This document shows, in pieces, positions 26,280 to 36,378 of a stretch of 64,000 nt of DNA. The notes under the pieces were generated by a model, which saw only the letters and a list, made by a program, of their open reading frames with translations, made no database searches and was not told the DNA's origin. This stretch comes from an uncultured Clostridia bacterium. Lineage in GTDB: Bacteria > Bacillota > Clostridia > Christensenellales > CAG-314. The number at the start of each line of letters is the position of its first letter. Position 1 is the first letter of the stretch. The position numbers and the translations under genes were made by a program. The stretch spans positions 129,840 to 193,839 of the forward strand of contig CALVWF010000001.1 in the NCBI GenBank assembly GCA_944364615.1, read 5' to 3'.

Positions 26280-26396
26280 TTAACCTTGTCTTTGCTTGTG
26301 TTTGGGATATTTGGAACAAATTACCATTACCTTGCCGTTGCGCTTAATAACCTTGCATTTGTCGCAAATGGGTTTTACAGATGGTTTAACTTTCAT
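26280..26396 (-). CDS. rpmJ: Ribosomal protein bL36
   Basis: 38-codon gene: [16 protein letters not shown] at the start and a PKHKQRQG end. The zinc ribbon has Cys-x2-Cys, a third Cys and a His (C-type L36), with Cys-x5-His spacing as in E. coli. AAGGAGG precedes the ATG at 26396. It sits between infA and rpsM, the expected place. Confidence 0.95.
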   Translation of the reverse strand: MKVKPSVKPICDKCKVIKRNGKVMVICSKYPKHKQRQG

Positions 26397-26460
26397 GATG
26401 TCCTCCTTAAATGCCGATACCGGCTTGTATTATATACGGAAATATTGTGTCTTGTGACTG

Positions 26461-26685
26461 TCAGTTACCCTTGGAACGCCATACAATACGACCTTTTGTC
26501 AGATCGTAAGGACTCATTTCCACTTTGACAGCGTCGCCGGGAAGAATACGTATCGAATGGATTCTCAACTTGCCGGAAACATATGCTGTGATTTCGTGAT
26601 TGTTAGAAAGTCTTACGCGGAATTCGGCATTTCTCAACGCTTCTACTACCACGCCTTCAACTTCAATAACATCGTCTTTTGACAT
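26461..26685 (-). CDS. infA: Translation initiation factor IF-1
   Basis: 74-residue OB-fold protein that occupies the ribosomal A site during initiation. [25 protein letters not shown] and [20 protein letters not shown] are canonical. AAAGGAG lies upstream of the start at 26685. Confidence 0.97.
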   Translation of the reverse strand: MSKDDVIEVEGVVVEALRNAEFRVRLSNNHEITAYVSGKLRIHSIRILPGDAVKVEMSPYDLTKGRIVWRSKGN

Positions 26686-26727
26686 TAGAATCTCCTTTAA
26701 ATTTGATGTGCCGGATTGGCAATACCC

Positions 26728-27015
26728 TCATTGGGTTTTTTGCATTGTTTCGCCGTAACGACGCAATGCGCTACGCAGTTCGCTGTCAAAAACTTTCTTG
26801 TTTAAAGCAAATTTGTCAGCAATACCGTCAAGCGTTTCGCCGCAATCGCGAACGTGTTTGATATTTTTTTTCTTGGGAGAGGACAACTTGTGTTTGTCTC
26901 CGTCGGCGATATACACAATATCGTCCACAAGAGCAACAACGGTAAAGTAATTGCCTTTGTCCCTGCCCCTCACGGACAGCACAACGCTGCCTATAAGCAA
27001 CATATCGTTTGTCAT
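26728..27015 (-). CDS. KOW-domain RNA-binding protein (L14e-like)
   Basis: 95 residues. The N-terminal GSVVLSVRGRDKGNYFTVVAL and VYIADGDKHKLSSPKKKN form a KOW-type SH3 barrel like that of eukaryal/archaeal L14e. Firmicutes commonly carry such a gene between map and infA. The protein presumably binds ribosomal RNA or ribosomes; its job is not established. AAAGGAC precedes the start. Confidence 0.8.
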   Translation of the reverse strand: MTNDMLLIGSVVLSVRGRDKGNYFTVVALVDDIVYIADGDKHKLSSPKKKNIKHVRDCGETLDGIADKFALNKKVFDSELRSALRRYGETMQKTQ

Positions 27016-27033
27016 ATTTGTCCTTTTGTCCTG

Positions 27034-27783
27034 TTACAAACTGAGTATCTCTACGCCGTTGTCTGTTATTGCCACCGTGTTTTCGTAATGCGCGGAAGGC
27101 TTGCGATCGCGAGTCTTTACCGTCCATCCGTCCGACATAAAGTCCACTTTTTCCGTGCCCATGTTTATCATGGGTTCGATGGCGACGGTCATTCCCGAAG
27201 TAAGTCGCAATCCGTGCCCCGCCGTTCCGAAGTTGGGAACATCGGGTTCCTCATGCATATTACGGCCTATTCCGTGACCTACCAGTTCGCGCACAACTCC
27301 GTATCCGAAACTTTCGGCGTAACTCTGTACCGCATGACCTATGTCGCCTAATCTCGTGTTACCCTTTTCGATGGCCTTGACAGCCTCGAAGAAACATTGT
27401 GCGGTAACGTCGATAAGTTGCTGACATTCGTCGGAAATAATTCCGACACCCACAGTACGGGCAGCGTCGCCGTTCCATCCCTGATAGATGGCGCCGACGT
27501 CGTAACTGACTATCTGTCCTTCCTGCAATATCTTGTGTTTGGAAGGTATGCCGTGTACGACTTCGCAATCTACGGAAACACATATGCTTGCCGGATAACC
27601 GTTGTAATTTAAAAAACTGGGTACAGCGTTCTGAGAAACAATGTAATCGTGAGCCAACTTGTTGAGTTGCCACGTAGAAACGCCCGGACGGGTGTGCTCC
27701 GCAAGCAACTGCAACGTGTCTCTCACAATGATGTTGGCTTTTCGCATCAGTTCTATCTGCGATGATGTCTTGATAGTGATCAT
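27034..27783 (-). CDS. map: Methionine aminopeptidase, type I
   Basis: 249 residues; removes N-terminal Met from nascent proteins. The five metal ligands are visible: Asp in SYDVGAIYQGW, Asp in NGDAART, His in GHGIGRNMHEEP, Glu in AIEPMI and Glu in YENTVAI. The start overlaps the adk stop by 4 nt (ATGA). Confidence 0.97.
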   Translation of the reverse strand: MITIKTSSQIELMRKANIIVRDTLQLLAEHTRPGVSTWQLNKLAHDYIVSQNAVPSFLNYNGYPASICVSVDCEVVHGIPSKHKILQEGQIVSYDVGAIYQGWNGDAARTVGVGIISDECQQLIDVTAQCFFEAVKAIEKGNTRLGDIGHAVQSYAESFGYGVVRELVGHGIGRNMHEEPDVPNFGTAGHGLRLTSGMTVAIEPMINMGTEKVDFMSDGWTVKTRDRKPSAHYENTVAITDNGVEILSL

Positions 27784-28403
27784 TTGCCGATTGCCGTAAG
27801 TATTCTGTCGTACACTTCTTCTATCGTACCGTTACCGTCGACATTTACCAACTTACCCTGACGAGCGTAGTAATCAATCAAAGGCATTGTGGTCTTTTCG
27901 TATACGTCCAGTCTTTCGCGTACGGTCTGTTCGCTGTCGTCGGCACGGGTGATCAGTGTTGCTCCGCAGTTAGGACATTTGTCCGAACCGTTGAGCGAAG
28001 ATACGTGGAACGTACCGTTACAATCAGGGCAGAAACGTCTTCCGCTCAGTCTGTCGATGACAGCCTGTTTGTCCACATCGATGTTGACTGCGTATTCGAC
28101 GTTGTCGAACTTGTCGAGTTCTTCGGCCTGAACCAACGAACGGGGAAAACCGTCCAGAATATATCCGTTTGCGCAATCGCTTTGGGCAAGTCTGTCCTTT
28201 ACGATGGCAACGGTAACGGCGTCAGGGACAAGTTGTCCCTTCGCCATTATTTCCTTTACCTGCAAACCCAAAGGAGTTTCTTCCTTGAGATTCTTACGGA
28301 AGATATCTCCTGTGGAAATCTGCGGTATGTTGAGTTGTTTAGTAAGTCTTTGTGCGTGGGTACCTTTTCCGCTGCCCGGCGCACCCAAAAGTACTATTTT
28401 CAT
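27780..28403 (-). CDS. adk: Adenylate kinase, zinc-containing
   Basis: 207 residues; equilibrates ATP+AMP with 2 ADP. P-loop GAPGSGKGTHA at the N-terminus, AMP site (STGDIFR), and a LID domain with a Cys4 zinc site (CPDC...CPNC, about residues 130-155), the Gram-positive form. It starts 1 nt after the secY stop. Confidence 0.97.
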   Translation of the reverse strand: MKIVLLGAPGSGKGTHAQRLTKQLNIPQISTGDIFRKNLKEETPLGLQVKEIMAKGQLVPDAVTVAIVKDRLAQSDCANGYILDGFPRSLVQAEELDKFDNVEYAVNIDVDKQAVIDRLSGRRFCPDCNGTFHVSSLNGSDKCPNCGATLITRADDSEQTVRERLDVYEKTTMPLIDYYARQGKLVNVDGNGTIEEVYDRILTAIGK

Positions 28404-28404
28404 A

Positions 28405-29724
28405 TTATTTCAAAAATCCCTTGTAGTGACGCATGAGTATCTGATTTTCCAGTGCTCTGTTGAATTCGAGAGCGACGGAAACGGTAATCAGCATACCGGT
28501 TGCGCTGAACGAGTTGATAAGTTGAGTATCTGTAGATGCAATTCCGATCCAACTGGGAATCATGAACAGCAACGAAGGAACCAGTGCGATAAACGCAAGG
28601 AATACTGCGCCCCACAAAGTTATACGGCTGATTACTCTTTGCAGGTAATCGCTTGTTTCACGTCCGGGTCTGATACCGGGGATAAAACCGCCGTTTTGCT
28701 GAATGTTACGGCTGATTTCGATGGGGTTAAACTGTATCTGCGAATAGAAATAAGCAAATCCCAGAATCAGCAATGCAAGGAATATCGTGTAAACGACAGT
28801 GCCTGTTCCGAGGTATTTGGTCCACCAGTAAGCAAATGTGCCTTCCGTCGATGCGGCGTCAGCCCAGAATGTGCTGATGAGCATCGAGGGGAAACTCAGA
28901 ATAGAGAAGGCGAAGATCAGAGGCATAACGCCGGAACCGTTGACCTTGATGGGGATAACGGTTGATCGTCCGCCGTACATTTTGTTGCCCTTTACCTGTT
29001 TCGCATACTGAACCTTGATCTTTCTTTCCGCGCCGTCTACCCAGACGATAAAGGCGAAGATAAGAACGATTGATACCAGGAAGACAGCAAGTTCGATCCA
29101 GTTCTGACCGGTAATGGTCTTGATGATTGCCTGACCTGCGGTAGAAAGAATACCTACGAAGATCAGCATCGAAATACCGTTGCTTACTCCGTATTCGGTG
29201 ATACGTTCGCCGATCCACATGCACAGCATGCTGCCGCCTACAAGTACAACAATGATGAAAGTGTACATTGCGGCGATAGGCATTTCAAACATATTTGTCA
29301 AGAATGTTACATCGACGGCACTTTCACCGCCCAAGCCCAAGACTATGCCCAGCGCGCTGATTATTGCAAGACCCAAAGTTACGATACGGGTAATAAAACC
29401 TATCTTCTTCTTACCTTCGTCGCCCTTCTTGGAAAGTCTTTCCAAAGGAGGCAAAGCAACGGTAAGCAGTTGCATTATAATCGACGCGTTAATATAGGGC
29501 GAAATGCCCAGCGCAAATATAGTACCCTGACTCAGTGCGCTACCGGTGATTGCGTCCAAAACGGATGTAAGGCCGTAACCGGCAGTTGCATCTATCGCGA
29601 TTCCGTTGAATCCGGGTACAGGGATGTAACAACCCAGTCTGTAGATGATTACAAACAGGATCGTCATGAGTATCTTTTGACGCACTTCTTTGATTTTGAA
29701 GGCATTTCTTATGGTCTCAAACAT
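28405..29724 (-). CDS. secY: Preprotein translocase subunit SecY
   Basis: 439 residues with ten transmembrane helices, the protein-conducting channel. Conserved features: GCYIPVPG near TM1, the plug region, GISPYINASIIMQLL (TM2), IGERITEYGVSNGIS and the cytoplasmic loop GGFIPGIRPG. The start overlaps the rplO stop by one base (TAATG), implying coupling. Its partner secG is at 1.4-1.7 kb. Confidence 0.97.
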   Translation of the reverse strand: MFETIRNAFKIKEVRQKILMTILFVIIYRLGCYIPVPGFNGIAIDATAGYGLTSVLDAITGSALSQGTIFALGISPYINASIIMQLLTVALPPLERLSKKGDEGKKKIGFITRIVTLGLAIISALGIVLGLGGESAVDVTFLTNMFEMPIAAMYTFIIVVLVGGSMLCMWIGERITEYGVSNGISMLIFVGILSTAGQAIIKTITGQNWIELAVFLVSIVLIFAFIVWVDGAERKIKVQYAKQVKGNKMYGGRSTVIPIKVNGSGVMPLIFAFSILSFPSMLISTFWADAASTEGTFAYWWTKYLGTGTVVYTIFLALLILGFAYFYSQIQFNPIEISRNIQQNGGFIPGIRPGRETSDYLQRVISRITLWGAVFLAFIALVPSLLFMIPSWIGIASTDTQLINSFSATGMLITVSVALEFNRALENQILMRHYKGFLK

Positions 29725-30170
29725 TATTCAATTACCTCTGCAGTACCACCGGCCGCTTCGATTGCTTCCTTAGCGGATGTGGAGAATTTGTTAGCCTTTA
29801 CGGTAAGTTTCTTGGTGATTTGTCCGTTACCAAGAACCTTTACTCCACCGTTGTTTTTACTGTTTACGATGCCGTTGTCGCACAACAATTGTGGGGTAAC
29901 TTCAGTACCTTCTTCAAATACGTTGAGAGCCGAAAGGTTAACTACATCGTATGTTACTGCAAAATTGTTTTTGAAACCACGCTTGGGAACGCGTCTTGCA
30001 AGGGGAGTCTGACCGCCTTCGAATCCGGGACGTACACCGCCTCCGCTTCTGGCCCACTGACCCTTGTGACCTTTACCGCTGGTCTTACCGAGACCGCTGC
30101 CGATACCTCTGCCCAATCTCTTGGCAGGAGTAACGGCGCCCACAGATGGTTCGATTGTGTGTATTCTCAT
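29724..30170 (-). CDS. rplO: Ribosomal protein uL15
   Basis: 148 residues; [21 protein letters not shown] and [17 protein letters not shown] at the N-terminal tail are canonical, followed by the globular domain. Confidence 0.97.
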   Translation of the reverse strand: MRIHTIEPSVGAVTPAKRLGRGIGSGLGKTSGKGHKGQWARSGGGVRPGFEGGQTPLARRVPKRGFKNNFAVTYDVVNLSALNVFEEGTEVTPQLLCDNGIVNSKNNGGVKVLGNGQITKKLTVKANKFSTSAKEAIEAAGGTAEVIE

Positions 30171-30181
30171 TGTTGGCCTCC

Positions 30182-30487
30182 TTACTTAACTTCTTCAACA
30201 ACAACAAGGTGCTTTACTTTGAAGATCATTCCTCTTATAGCGTCGTTGTCGTTGTGAACTCTGCTTTGGCGGATCTTCTTCAAGCCCAGTGCTTCAACAG
30301 TCTTGATCTGTTCGGCCAGACAACCGTTGGTGCTTTTTACAAGTGTAACCTTGATTTGCTTGCCTGTGTTTTCGTAAGGACGATATCCCGCCTCGTGCTT
30401 GTTGTTAAATTGTTTTTCCACGACATATCTGCCGTTGATGTACAAAGGAGCCTTAGTAGCTTCGTTATTGGTCTTTTTTACTGTCAT
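30182..30487 (-). CDS. rpmD: Ribosomal protein uL30 with an N-terminal extension
   Basis: 101 residues against about 60 in most bacteria. The C-terminal 57 residues are ordinary L30 ([25 protein letters not shown]). The first 43 residues carry a separate stretch with [15 protein letters not shown] that I do not recognise. The start at 30487 has GGAGG upstream and no internal start has as good a site, so the extension is probably translated. Confidence 0.9.
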   Translation of the reverse strand: MTVKKTNNEATKAPLYINGRYVVEKQFNNKHEAGYRPYENTGKQIKVTLVKSTNGCLAEQIKTVEALGLKKIRQSRVHNDNDAIRGMIFKVKHLVVVEEVK

Positions 30488-30501
30488 TGCCCATCGCCTC
30501 C

Positions 30502-31122
30502 TTATTGAATTTCTTCTACGCTCTTACCGCGAAGTTGAGCGATGTGTTCCGCCGAACGCAGTGTTACCAAACCGTTGAAAGTTGCCTTTACACAGTTGAT
30601 GGGATTGTTCGAACCGTAGGACTTTGTACGAATGTCTTTAATACCTACCGCTTCCAGTACGTTTCTTACAGGACCGCCTGCAATAACGCCGGTACCGGGT
30701 TGAGCGGGCATAAGCAATACCTTGCCGCGGCTGAACTTACCGATCGTTTCGTGAGGAATAGTTGTATCCTTCAAAGCAACGTTTACCATTGCTTTTTTGG
30801 CTCTCTGAGTAGCCTTTTCAATAGCCTGAGGAACTTCGGCAGCCTTACCGACTCCTACGCCGACCTGACCTTTACCGTCACCAACTACAACAAGAGCGGC
30901 AAAACGCATCGTGCGTCCGCCCTTGACAACCTTAGTTACACGTCTGATGTCAACGGTCTTCTTGATAAGACCGTCATCTTCACGCTGGTTGTCACGGTTG
31001 TTGCGTCTGGAATTACGGCGGTCGGGACGACCTTCTTTATTAAAAGTTCTCTTAGTCGTGCCCTGAGCGGGTTCTTTTGTTTCCGCTTCAACGGCAACAC
31101 TAACTTCTTGTACGTTTTCCAT
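30502..31122 (-). CDS. rpsE: Ribosomal protein uS5
   Basis: 206 residues. The core ([41 protein letters not shown]) is canonical. The first 50 residues are a low-complexity Arg/Asn/Asp-rich tail. The start at 31122 has GGGAGG upstream; the frame stays open further into rplR but lacks another site. Confidence 0.96.
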   Translation of the reverse strand: MENVQEVSVAVEAETKEPAQGTTKRTFNKEGRPDRRNSRRNNRDNQREDDGLIKKTVDIRRVTKVVKGGRTMRFAALVVVGDGKGQVGVGVGKAAEVPQAIEKATQRAKKAMVNVALKDTTIPHETIGKFSRGKVLLMPAQPGTGVIAGGPVRNVLEAVGIKDIRTKSYGSNNPINCVKATFNGLVTLRSAEHIAQLRGKSVEEIQ

Positions 31123-31135
31123 TGTGAACCTCCCG

Positions 31136-31498
31136 TTAGAATTTAAGTCCGGCTTCTCTTGCGCCTTCTGCGACAGCAGATACGCGTCCGGTGTAGATGT
31201 AACCACCACGGTCGAAAACAACTTCGGAAATACCCTTTTCCAATGCTTTCTTAGCGATGTCAGCACCTACTGCCTTAGAAGATTCGGTCTTGGTCTTTCC
31301 TGCCAACGATTCAGCCAATGCCAAACTCGAAGAAGATGCCAGTGTGTTACCTGTGATGTCGTCAATGATCTGAGCGTAGATATATCTTGTACTGCGATAC
31401 ACGCACAGACGAGGTCTTACGCTTGTACCGAAGACCTTTTTTCTAACTCTGGCGTGACGTACTTTTCTGTCAGCGTTTTTATCAATCTTTTTAATCAT
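31136..31498 (-). CDS. rplR: Ribosomal protein uL18
   Basis: 120 residues; binds 5S rRNA with L5. [20 protein letters not shown] and [24 protein letters not shown] are canonical. Confidence 0.97.
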   Translation of the reverse strand: MIKKIDKNADRKVRHARVRKKVFGTSVRPRLCVYRSTRYIYAQIIDDITGNTLASSSSLALAESLAGKTKTESSKAVGADIAKKALEKGISEVVFDRGGYIYTGRVSAVAEGAREAGLKF

Positions 31499-31510
31499 CT
31501 TCTACACTCC

Positions 31511-32053
31511 TTACTTACCTGATTTCTTGCCTTCCTTCATGGCAACGACTTCTTCCTTGTATCTGATGCCGTATGCATGATAGGGTTCGACGGGACGCTT
31601 AGCCTTGATGTTTGCGGCAGTTTGTCCAACCAGTTCCTTGTCGCAACCGGAAACAACGATTTCCGTGGGAGTTGTGCACTGGAAAGTTATACCTTCCGGA
31701 GCAACCATTTCAATGGGATGAGAGAAACCGATGTTGAGTGTCAGTTTGTTACCTGCAACGGCGGACTTGTAACCTACGCCGTTGATAACTACCGTTCTGG
31801 TAAAACCGGTGTGCACACCTGCAACCATGTTGTTGAGCAATGCTCTGTACAGACCGTGTTTAGCCTGAAGTTCTTTGGAAGCGTTGTCGGGACAGGTAAG
31901 TGTCAATACGTTTTCCTTTACTTCGCAACCGATTGTTGCGTCTATCGTACGAACGAGGGTTCCCTTGGGTCCCTTTACCGTAATCGTGTTGTGATCTACG
32001 GAAACGGAACAATCCTGAGGAATTACGATAGGCTTTTTACCGATTCTTGACAT
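31511..32053 (-). CDS. rplF: Ribosomal protein uL6
   Basis: 180 residues; MSRIGKKPI start and the C-terminal signature KAKRPVEPYHAYGIRYKEE are canonical. It lies near the sarcin-ricin loop and factor-binding site. Confidence 0.97.
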   Translation of the reverse strand: MSRIGKKPIVIPQDCSVSVDHNTITVKGPKGTLVRTIDATIGCEVKENVLTLTCPDNASKELQAKHGLYRALLNNMVAGVHTGFTRTVVINGVGYKSAVAGNKLTLNIGFSHPIEMVAPEGITFQCTTPTEIVVSGCDKELVGQTAANIKAKRPVEPYHAYGIRYKEEVVAMKEGKKSGK

Positions 32054-32068
32054 AGTCTATCTTCCTCC

Positions 32069-32467
32069 TTACCATACGTAAGCAAGAACTTCACCGCCGA
32101 GGTTGAGGTTTCTTGCCGTCTTGTCTGTCATTACGCCCTTCGATGTGGAAACGATGGCAATGCCGAGACCGTTCAACACCTTGGGGAGTTCATTGGACTT
32201 AGCGTAAACTCTAAGTCCGGGTTTGGAAATACGTCTGAGACCGGTGATAACCTTTTCGCCCTTTGCGCCGTATTTCAAAGTTACTTTTAAAGTGTTTTGC
32301 AATTCATTTGCAATTTCTTCGTATCCTGCGATGTAGCCTTCGTCCAGAAGAATCTGAGCGATTGCCTTCTTCGCCTTGGAAGCGGGCATTTCCACATCGG
32401 CGTGTTTAGCCGTGATAGCATTTCTGATACGAGTGAGCATATCTGCAATAGGATCTGTTACAACCAT
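32069..32467 (-). CDS. rpsH: Ribosomal protein uS8
   Basis: 132 residues; [13 protein letters not shown] at the start and [18 protein letters not shown] at the end are canonical. A primary 16S-binding protein and, in enteric bacteria, the spc operon repressor. Confidence 0.97.
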   Translation of the reverse strand: MVVTDPIADMLTRIRNAITAKHADVEMPASKAKKAIAQILLDEGYIAGYEEIANELQNTLKVTLKYGAKGEKVITGLRRISKPGLRVYAKSNELPKVLNGLGIAIVSTSKGVMTDKTARNLNLGGEVLAYVW

Positions 32468-32481
32468 GTTTTTCTACCTCC

Positions 32482-32667
32482 TTACCAGCTTGCTTTCTTT
32501 ACGCCGGGGATTTCACCCTTGTAAGATTTTTCTCTGAAACAAATTCTGCAAATACCGTACTTTCTCAATACAGAGTGAGGACGTCCGCAAATGGAGCATC
32601 TTGTGTACGCTCTTGTACTGTACTTAGGGGTTTTTTGCTGTTTGTTTATCATTGATTTCTTTGCCAT
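32482..32667 (-). CDS. rpsZ: Ribosomal protein uS14, zinc-binding (type Z)
   Basis: 61 residues with Cys-x2-Cys (CSIC) and Cys-x2-Cys (CRIC) around [11 protein letters not shown], the zinc-dependent form of Gram-positive bacteria. Between rplE and rpsH as expected. Confidence 0.97.
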   Translation of the reverse strand: MAKKSMINKQQKTPKYSTRAYTRCSICGRPHSVLRKYGICRICFREKSYKGEIPGVKKASW

Positions 32668-32679
32668 TTTGCCACCTCA

Positions 32680-33255
32680 TTAACTTCTGAAAGGCATTCC
32701 AAGATATTTGAGCAATGCCTTGCCTTCTGCATCGGAACGAGCCGTCGTTACGAAGGTTACGTCAAACCCTCTGGTCTTTTCCACCTGATCGTACACGATT
32801 TCGGGGAAAATAAGTTGTTCTCTGATACCCAGAGTGTAGTTTCCTCTGCCGTCAAAGTTGGTGGGTACACCGTGGAAGTCTCTTACACGGGGAAGAGCGA
32901 TGGACACAAGTTTGTCCATGAAGGCAAACATGCGGTCTCCTCTCAATGTAACCTTAGCACCAACAGGCATGCCTTTTCTTACCTTGAAGTTAGCTACTGA
33001 CAGCTTACTGTTGGTAACAAGGGGCTTTTGTCCTGCAATGGACTTGATTTCTTCAACTGCAAGTTGGAAACTCTTGCTGTTGTCTTTTACGTCGCCGAGA
33101 CCGGAATTGATGACGATCTTTTCCAGTTTGGGAACTTCGTTGATGTTTTTGTAACCGAATTCTTTAACGAGTTGAGGAACAACAGTTTCTTTGTACAGTT
33201 TCTTCAATCTGTTTTCTGTCTTTTCGGCCGTTACTTTAGTAGTAGTTTTTGCCAC
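32680..33255 (-). CDS. rplE: Ribosomal protein uL5
   Basis: 191 residues. [35 protein letters not shown] and [19 protein letters not shown] are canonical. Binds 5S rRNA and contacts P-site tRNA. Confidence 0.97.
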   Translation of the reverse strand: MAKTTTKVTAEKTENRLKKLYKETVVPQLVKEFGYKNINEVPKLEKIVINSGLGDVKDNSKSFQLAVEEIKSIAGQKPLVTNSKLSVANFKVRKGMPVGAKVTLRGDRMFAFMDKLVSIALPRVRDFHGVPTNFDGRGNYTLGIREQLIFPEIVYDQVEKTRGFDVTFVTTARSDAEGKALLKYLGMPFRS

Positions 33256-33269
33256 TGTTCCTTTCCTCC

Positions 33270-33701
33270 TTATTCAGCGGTTTCAACAGCCTTTTTCTTG
33301 GTTGTTGTCTTCTTCGCCGTAGTAGTCTTCTTAGCGGTCTTCTTTGCATCCTTAGCCTGTTTCTTTTCGGCCTTGGTGTCGATAGTCGCTCCGCACTGTT
33401 TGCATGCTCTGATGTATTTGCCCTTTTCGCCGAGAACGTGCTTTACGCGTGTGGGCTTGCCGCATGTGGGGCAAATCAACATAACGTTGGATACGTTGAT
33501 CGCACTGGGGATCTGGATCTTTCCGCCCTTGTCCTGAGCGTTACGGGGCTTTCTGTGCCTTGTGACCATTCTGAGACCTTCAACGGTAACTGTCTGTTTG
33601 TCAGGGTTAACGCTGATAACTCTGCCCTTCTTATTGCGGTTTTCGCTGTCGCCGACCTGCAATTGAACAAGGTCGCCCGATCTGATATTCATACTTGCCA
33701 T
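33270..33701 (-). CDS. rplX: Ribosomal protein uL24 with a basic C-terminal tail
   Basis: 143 residues against about 103. The KOW core ([23 protein letters not shown]) and a zinc-finger-like CPTC...CKQC pair are present. The last 35-40 residues are a Lys/Thr/Ala repeat tail ([12 protein letters not shown]), unusual for L24. AGGAGG lies nine nt before the start at 33701. Confidence 0.95.
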   Translation of the reverse strand: MASMNIRSGDLVQLQVGDSENRNKKGRVISVNPDKQTVTVEGLRMVTRHRKPRNAQDKGGKIQIPSAINVSNVMLICPTCGKPTRVKHVLGEKGKYIRACKQCGATIDTKAEKKQAKDAKKTAKKTTTAKKTTTKKKAVETAE

Positions 33702-33716
33702 TAGCGTGTCCTCCTA

Positions 33717-34085
33717 TTAAAGCACTTCGGGAGCAAGAGAAACGATACGCATAAAATCCTTTTCTCTCAACTCTCTTGCCACAGGTCCAAAAATACGAGT
33801 TCCACGTGGTTGCTTCTGATTGTCTATGATTACTGCGGCATTGTCGTCGAAACGGATGTGTGTACCATCCTTTCTGTTAACGCCGGTGGCGCTTCTTACG
33901 ATAACTGCCTTTACGACATCGCCCTTCTTGACAACTCCGCCGGGGTTTGCGCTCTTTACGCTTGCCACGATGATGTCGCCGATGTTACCGAATTTACGGA
34001 AGGAACCGCCCAGCACTTTGATACACATAAGTTCTTTTGCACCCGAGTTGTCGGCTGCCTTTAATCTTGTTTGTGGTTGAATCAC
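33717..34085 (-). CDS. rplN: Ribosomal protein uL14
   Basis: 122 residues; [18 protein letters not shown] and the [14 protein letters not shown] signature are canonical. Confidence 0.97.
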   Translation of the reverse strand: MIQPQTRLKAADNSGAKELMCIKVLGGSFRKFGNIGDIIVASVKSANPGGVVKKGDVVKAVIVRSATGVNRKDGTHIRFDDNAAVIIDNQKQPRGTRIFGPVARELREKDFMRIVSLAPEVL

Positions 34086-34102
34086 TGTCCTGTCCTCCTC
34101 TA

Positions 34103-34363
34103 TTACTTAGCCTTTTCAACGATTTCAACCAATCTCCAGTTCTTGTCCTTGGACAACTTTCTGGTTTCGGCGATTCTTACCGTATCGCCTACGCCGCATT
34201 GGTTTTCTTCATCGTGAACTTTATACTTCTTAGTTGTGGAAACTGTCTTCTTGTAAAGAGGGTGTTTGTACTTGTTTACGATAGCAACGACAATCGTCTT
34301 GTCCATCTTGTCGGAAACAACTACGCCTACTCTTTCTTTTCTGTAATTTCTTTCGATAGTCAT
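34103..34363 (-). CDS. rpsQ: Ribosomal protein uS17
   Basis: 86 residues, OB fold; [16 protein letters not shown] and [21 protein letters not shown] are canonical. Confidence 0.97.
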   Translation of the reverse strand: MTIERNYRKERVGVVVSDKMDKTIVVAIVNKYKHPLYKKTVSTTKKYKVHDEENQCGVGDTVRIAETRKLSKDKNWRLVEIVEKAK

Positions 34364-34378
34364 AACTTACCTCCGCCC

Positions 34379-34582
34379 TTACGCTTTTTGCGACGCGATT
34401 TCTCTTTCGCGAAGCACGGTTTTGATTTTTGCTATGTCCTTCTTGACATTGTGAAGCGCAAGAGGATTGTTAAGTTGTCCGGTTGCATGCGACAAACGCA
34501 GGTTGAACAGTTCCTTTTTGAGGTCAGCCAACTTAGCAACCAATTCTTCGTTATTCATTTCACGGATATTACTTGCTTTCAT
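34379..34582 (-). CDS. rpmC: Ribosomal protein uL29
   Basis: 67 residues, a helical hairpin near the exit tunnel ([35 protein letters not shown]). The ATG at 34582 gives the family start MKASNIREM; a GTG six bases upstream is an alternative with slightly better spacing from GAGG. The gene begins inside the end of rplP. Confidence 0.95.
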   Translation of the reverse strand: MKASNIREMNNEELVAKLADLKKELFNLRLSHATGQLNNPLALHNVKKDIAKIKTVLREREIASQKA

Positions 34583-35003
34583 CTGCACTCACCGCCTCTT
34601 CTTTTTTAACAAACTTGCACTTAACGGGAAGTTTGTGACTTGCAAGACGCAACGCTTCGCGCGCTATGTCTTCGGGAACGCCGGCCATTTCGAACATAAC
34701 TCTGCCCGGCTTTACAACTGCCACCCAGTATTCGGGACTACCTTTACCGGAACCCATTCTGGTTTCTGCAGGTTTCTTTGTTACGGGTTTGTGGGGGAAG
34801 ATGTTCACCCAAACTTTACCGCCACGCTTAATGAAACGAGTCATAGCGACACGGGCGGCTTCAATCTGATTGCTCTTTATCCAAGAAGGTTCCAGAGCGA
34901 CCAAACCGTATTCGCCGTAAGCCACTTTGTTGCCCTTGTGTGCGGCACCTTTCATTCTGCCACGGAACTGACGGCGTCTTTTAACTCTTTTAGGCATTAA
35001 CAT
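34569..35003 (-). CDS. rplP: Ribosomal protein uL16
   Basis: 144 residues; [19 protein letters not shown] start, [17 protein letters not shown] and [16 protein letters not shown] are canonical. The start at 35003 has AAGGAGG nine nt upstream. It overlaps the end of rpsC by 14 bp and the start of rpmC, so three genes are translationally linked. Confidence 0.97.
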   Translation of the reverse strand: MLMPKRVKRRRQFRGRMKGAAHKGNKVAYGEYGLVALEPSWIKSNQIEAARVAMTRFIKRGGKVWVNIFPHKPVTKKPAETRMGSGKGSPEYWVAVVKPGRVMFEMAGVPEDIAREALRLASHKLPVKCKFVKKEEAVSADESK

Positions 35004-35670
35004 TGCCGGTTACCTCCTTGTTTGCTGTCTTTTTCTTCTTGGGAAGAATTTCACCCTTGTACACCCATGCTTTTACGCCGATTACGCCGAATGTCGTCTT
35101 GGCGATGGCATAACCGTAGTCGATGTCGGCACGCAAAGTGTGCAGAGGAATACTTCCTTCGTGATACTGTTCGCTTCTTGCGATTTCCGCACCGTCAAGT
35201 CTGCCGGAAACCATCGTCTTGATACCGAGTGCGCCGGCACGTGTTGCTCTGCCCATAAACTGGCGCATTGCACGACGGAAGGAAACACGCTTTTCCAACT
35301 GAGCGGCAATACCTTCCGCAATCAGTTGAGCATCCATATCAGGACGCTTTACTTCAACGATGTTGATGTGAACGGTCTTGCCCTTTGCAATCTTTTCAAC
35401 ATCCTTTTTGATTTCTTCTACACCTGCGCCCGCCTTACCGATAAGTACGCCGGGTCTGCCTGTGTGAATGTCAACGGTAACTTTTCCTTCGTTTCTTTCG
35501 ATAACGATCTTGGAAATTCCCGATTGGTAATACTTTTTCTTTACGAACGTTCTGATTTGGTCGTCTTCTTTGATGTATTTAGCAAAATCCTTGCCGTTGG
35601 CGATCCACTTGGAATCCCAACCTTGAATAACGCCTACTCTCAATCCGTGCGGATTAACTTTCTGTCCCAT
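34990..35670 (-). CDS. rpsC: Ribosomal protein uS3
   Basis: 226 residues; [15 protein letters not shown], the KH domain with [19 protein letters not shown], and the C-terminal domain with [16 protein letters not shown] residues. It lines the mRNA entry channel. Confidence 0.97.
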   Translation of the reverse strand: MGQKVNPHGLRVGVIQGWDSKWIANGKDFAKYIKEDDQIRTFVKKKYYQSGISKIVIERNEGKVTVDIHTGRPGVLIGKAGAGVEEIKKDVEKIAKGKTVHINIVEVKRPDMDAQLIAEGIAAQLEKRVSFRRAMRQFMGRATRAGALGIKTMVSGRLDGAEIARSEQYHEGSIPLHTLRADIDYGYAIAKTTFGVIGVKAWVYKGEILPKKKKTANKEVTGNVNA

Positions 35671-35685
35671 TCTGATGCCTCCTCA

Positions 35686-36072
35686 TTACGCTCTTTCGTC
35701 AAGTATCACTGTGATGTGACTTGTTCTCTTAAGGATTCTGTATGCTCTGCCGCGGGATACGGGTTGCACTCTTTTAAGAGTAGGACCCTGATCGGCAAAA
35801 CATTCCGCTACATAAAGAGCGTCCTTGTTCATACCTTTGTTTACTTCAGCGTTGGCTGCCGCGGAGTTGAGTACTTTAAGTACGGGTTCGCAGGCTGCCT
35901 TGCTTGCGGTTTTAAGAACCGCTACTGCTTCAACGTAGTTCTTGCCGCGGATGAGATCCAGCACAACTTGAACCTTGGAAGGAGATATACGAATGTATTT
36001 TGCTACAGCGTAAGGACGATTGTCTTTATTAGCCTGACGTGTAGTTGCTTTTTGTTTACTTCTTGTTGCCAT
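35686..36072 (-). CDS. rplV: Ribosomal protein uL22
   Basis: 128 residues; AKYIRISPSKVQVVLDLIRGK and the tunnel-lining loop LKRVQPVSRGRAYRILKRTSHITV are canonical. Confidence 0.97.
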   Translation of the reverse strand: MATRSKQKATTRQANKDNRPYAVAKYIRISPSKVQVVLDLIRGKNYVEAVAVLKTASKAACEPVLKVLNSAAANAEVNKGMNKDALYVAECFADQGPTLKRVQPVSRGRAYRILKRTSHITVILDERA

Positions 36073-36083
36073 TTGTACGCCTC

Positions 36084-36362
36084 CTACTTAGCCGCACTGG
36101 ACTTGCTTCCAGCGTGACCTCTGAATGTTCTGGTCGGAGCAAATTCGCCCAACTTCAATCCAACCATATCTTCCGTGATGTACACGGGGACATGTTTCTT
36201 GCCGTCGTGTACGGCGATCGTGTGTCCTACGAAATCAGGGAAGATTGTGGAACTTCTCGACCATGTTTTCAATACTTTCTTTTCGCCCTTACTGTTCATT
36301 TCCTGTATTCTTTTCAGAAGTACGGCTTGCACATAAGGTCCTTTTTTAACCGATCTGCTCAT
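36084..36362 (-). CDS. rpsS: Ribosomal protein uS19
   Basis: 92 residues; [33 protein letters not shown] and [16 protein letters not shown] are canonical. Confidence 0.97.
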   Translation of the reverse strand: MSRSVKKGPYVQAVLLKRIQEMNSKGEKKVLKTWSRSSTIFPDFVGHTIAVHDGKKHVPVYITEDMVGLKLGEFAPTRTFRGHAGSKSSAAK

Positions 36363-36378
36363 TTATCAATTCCTCCCA

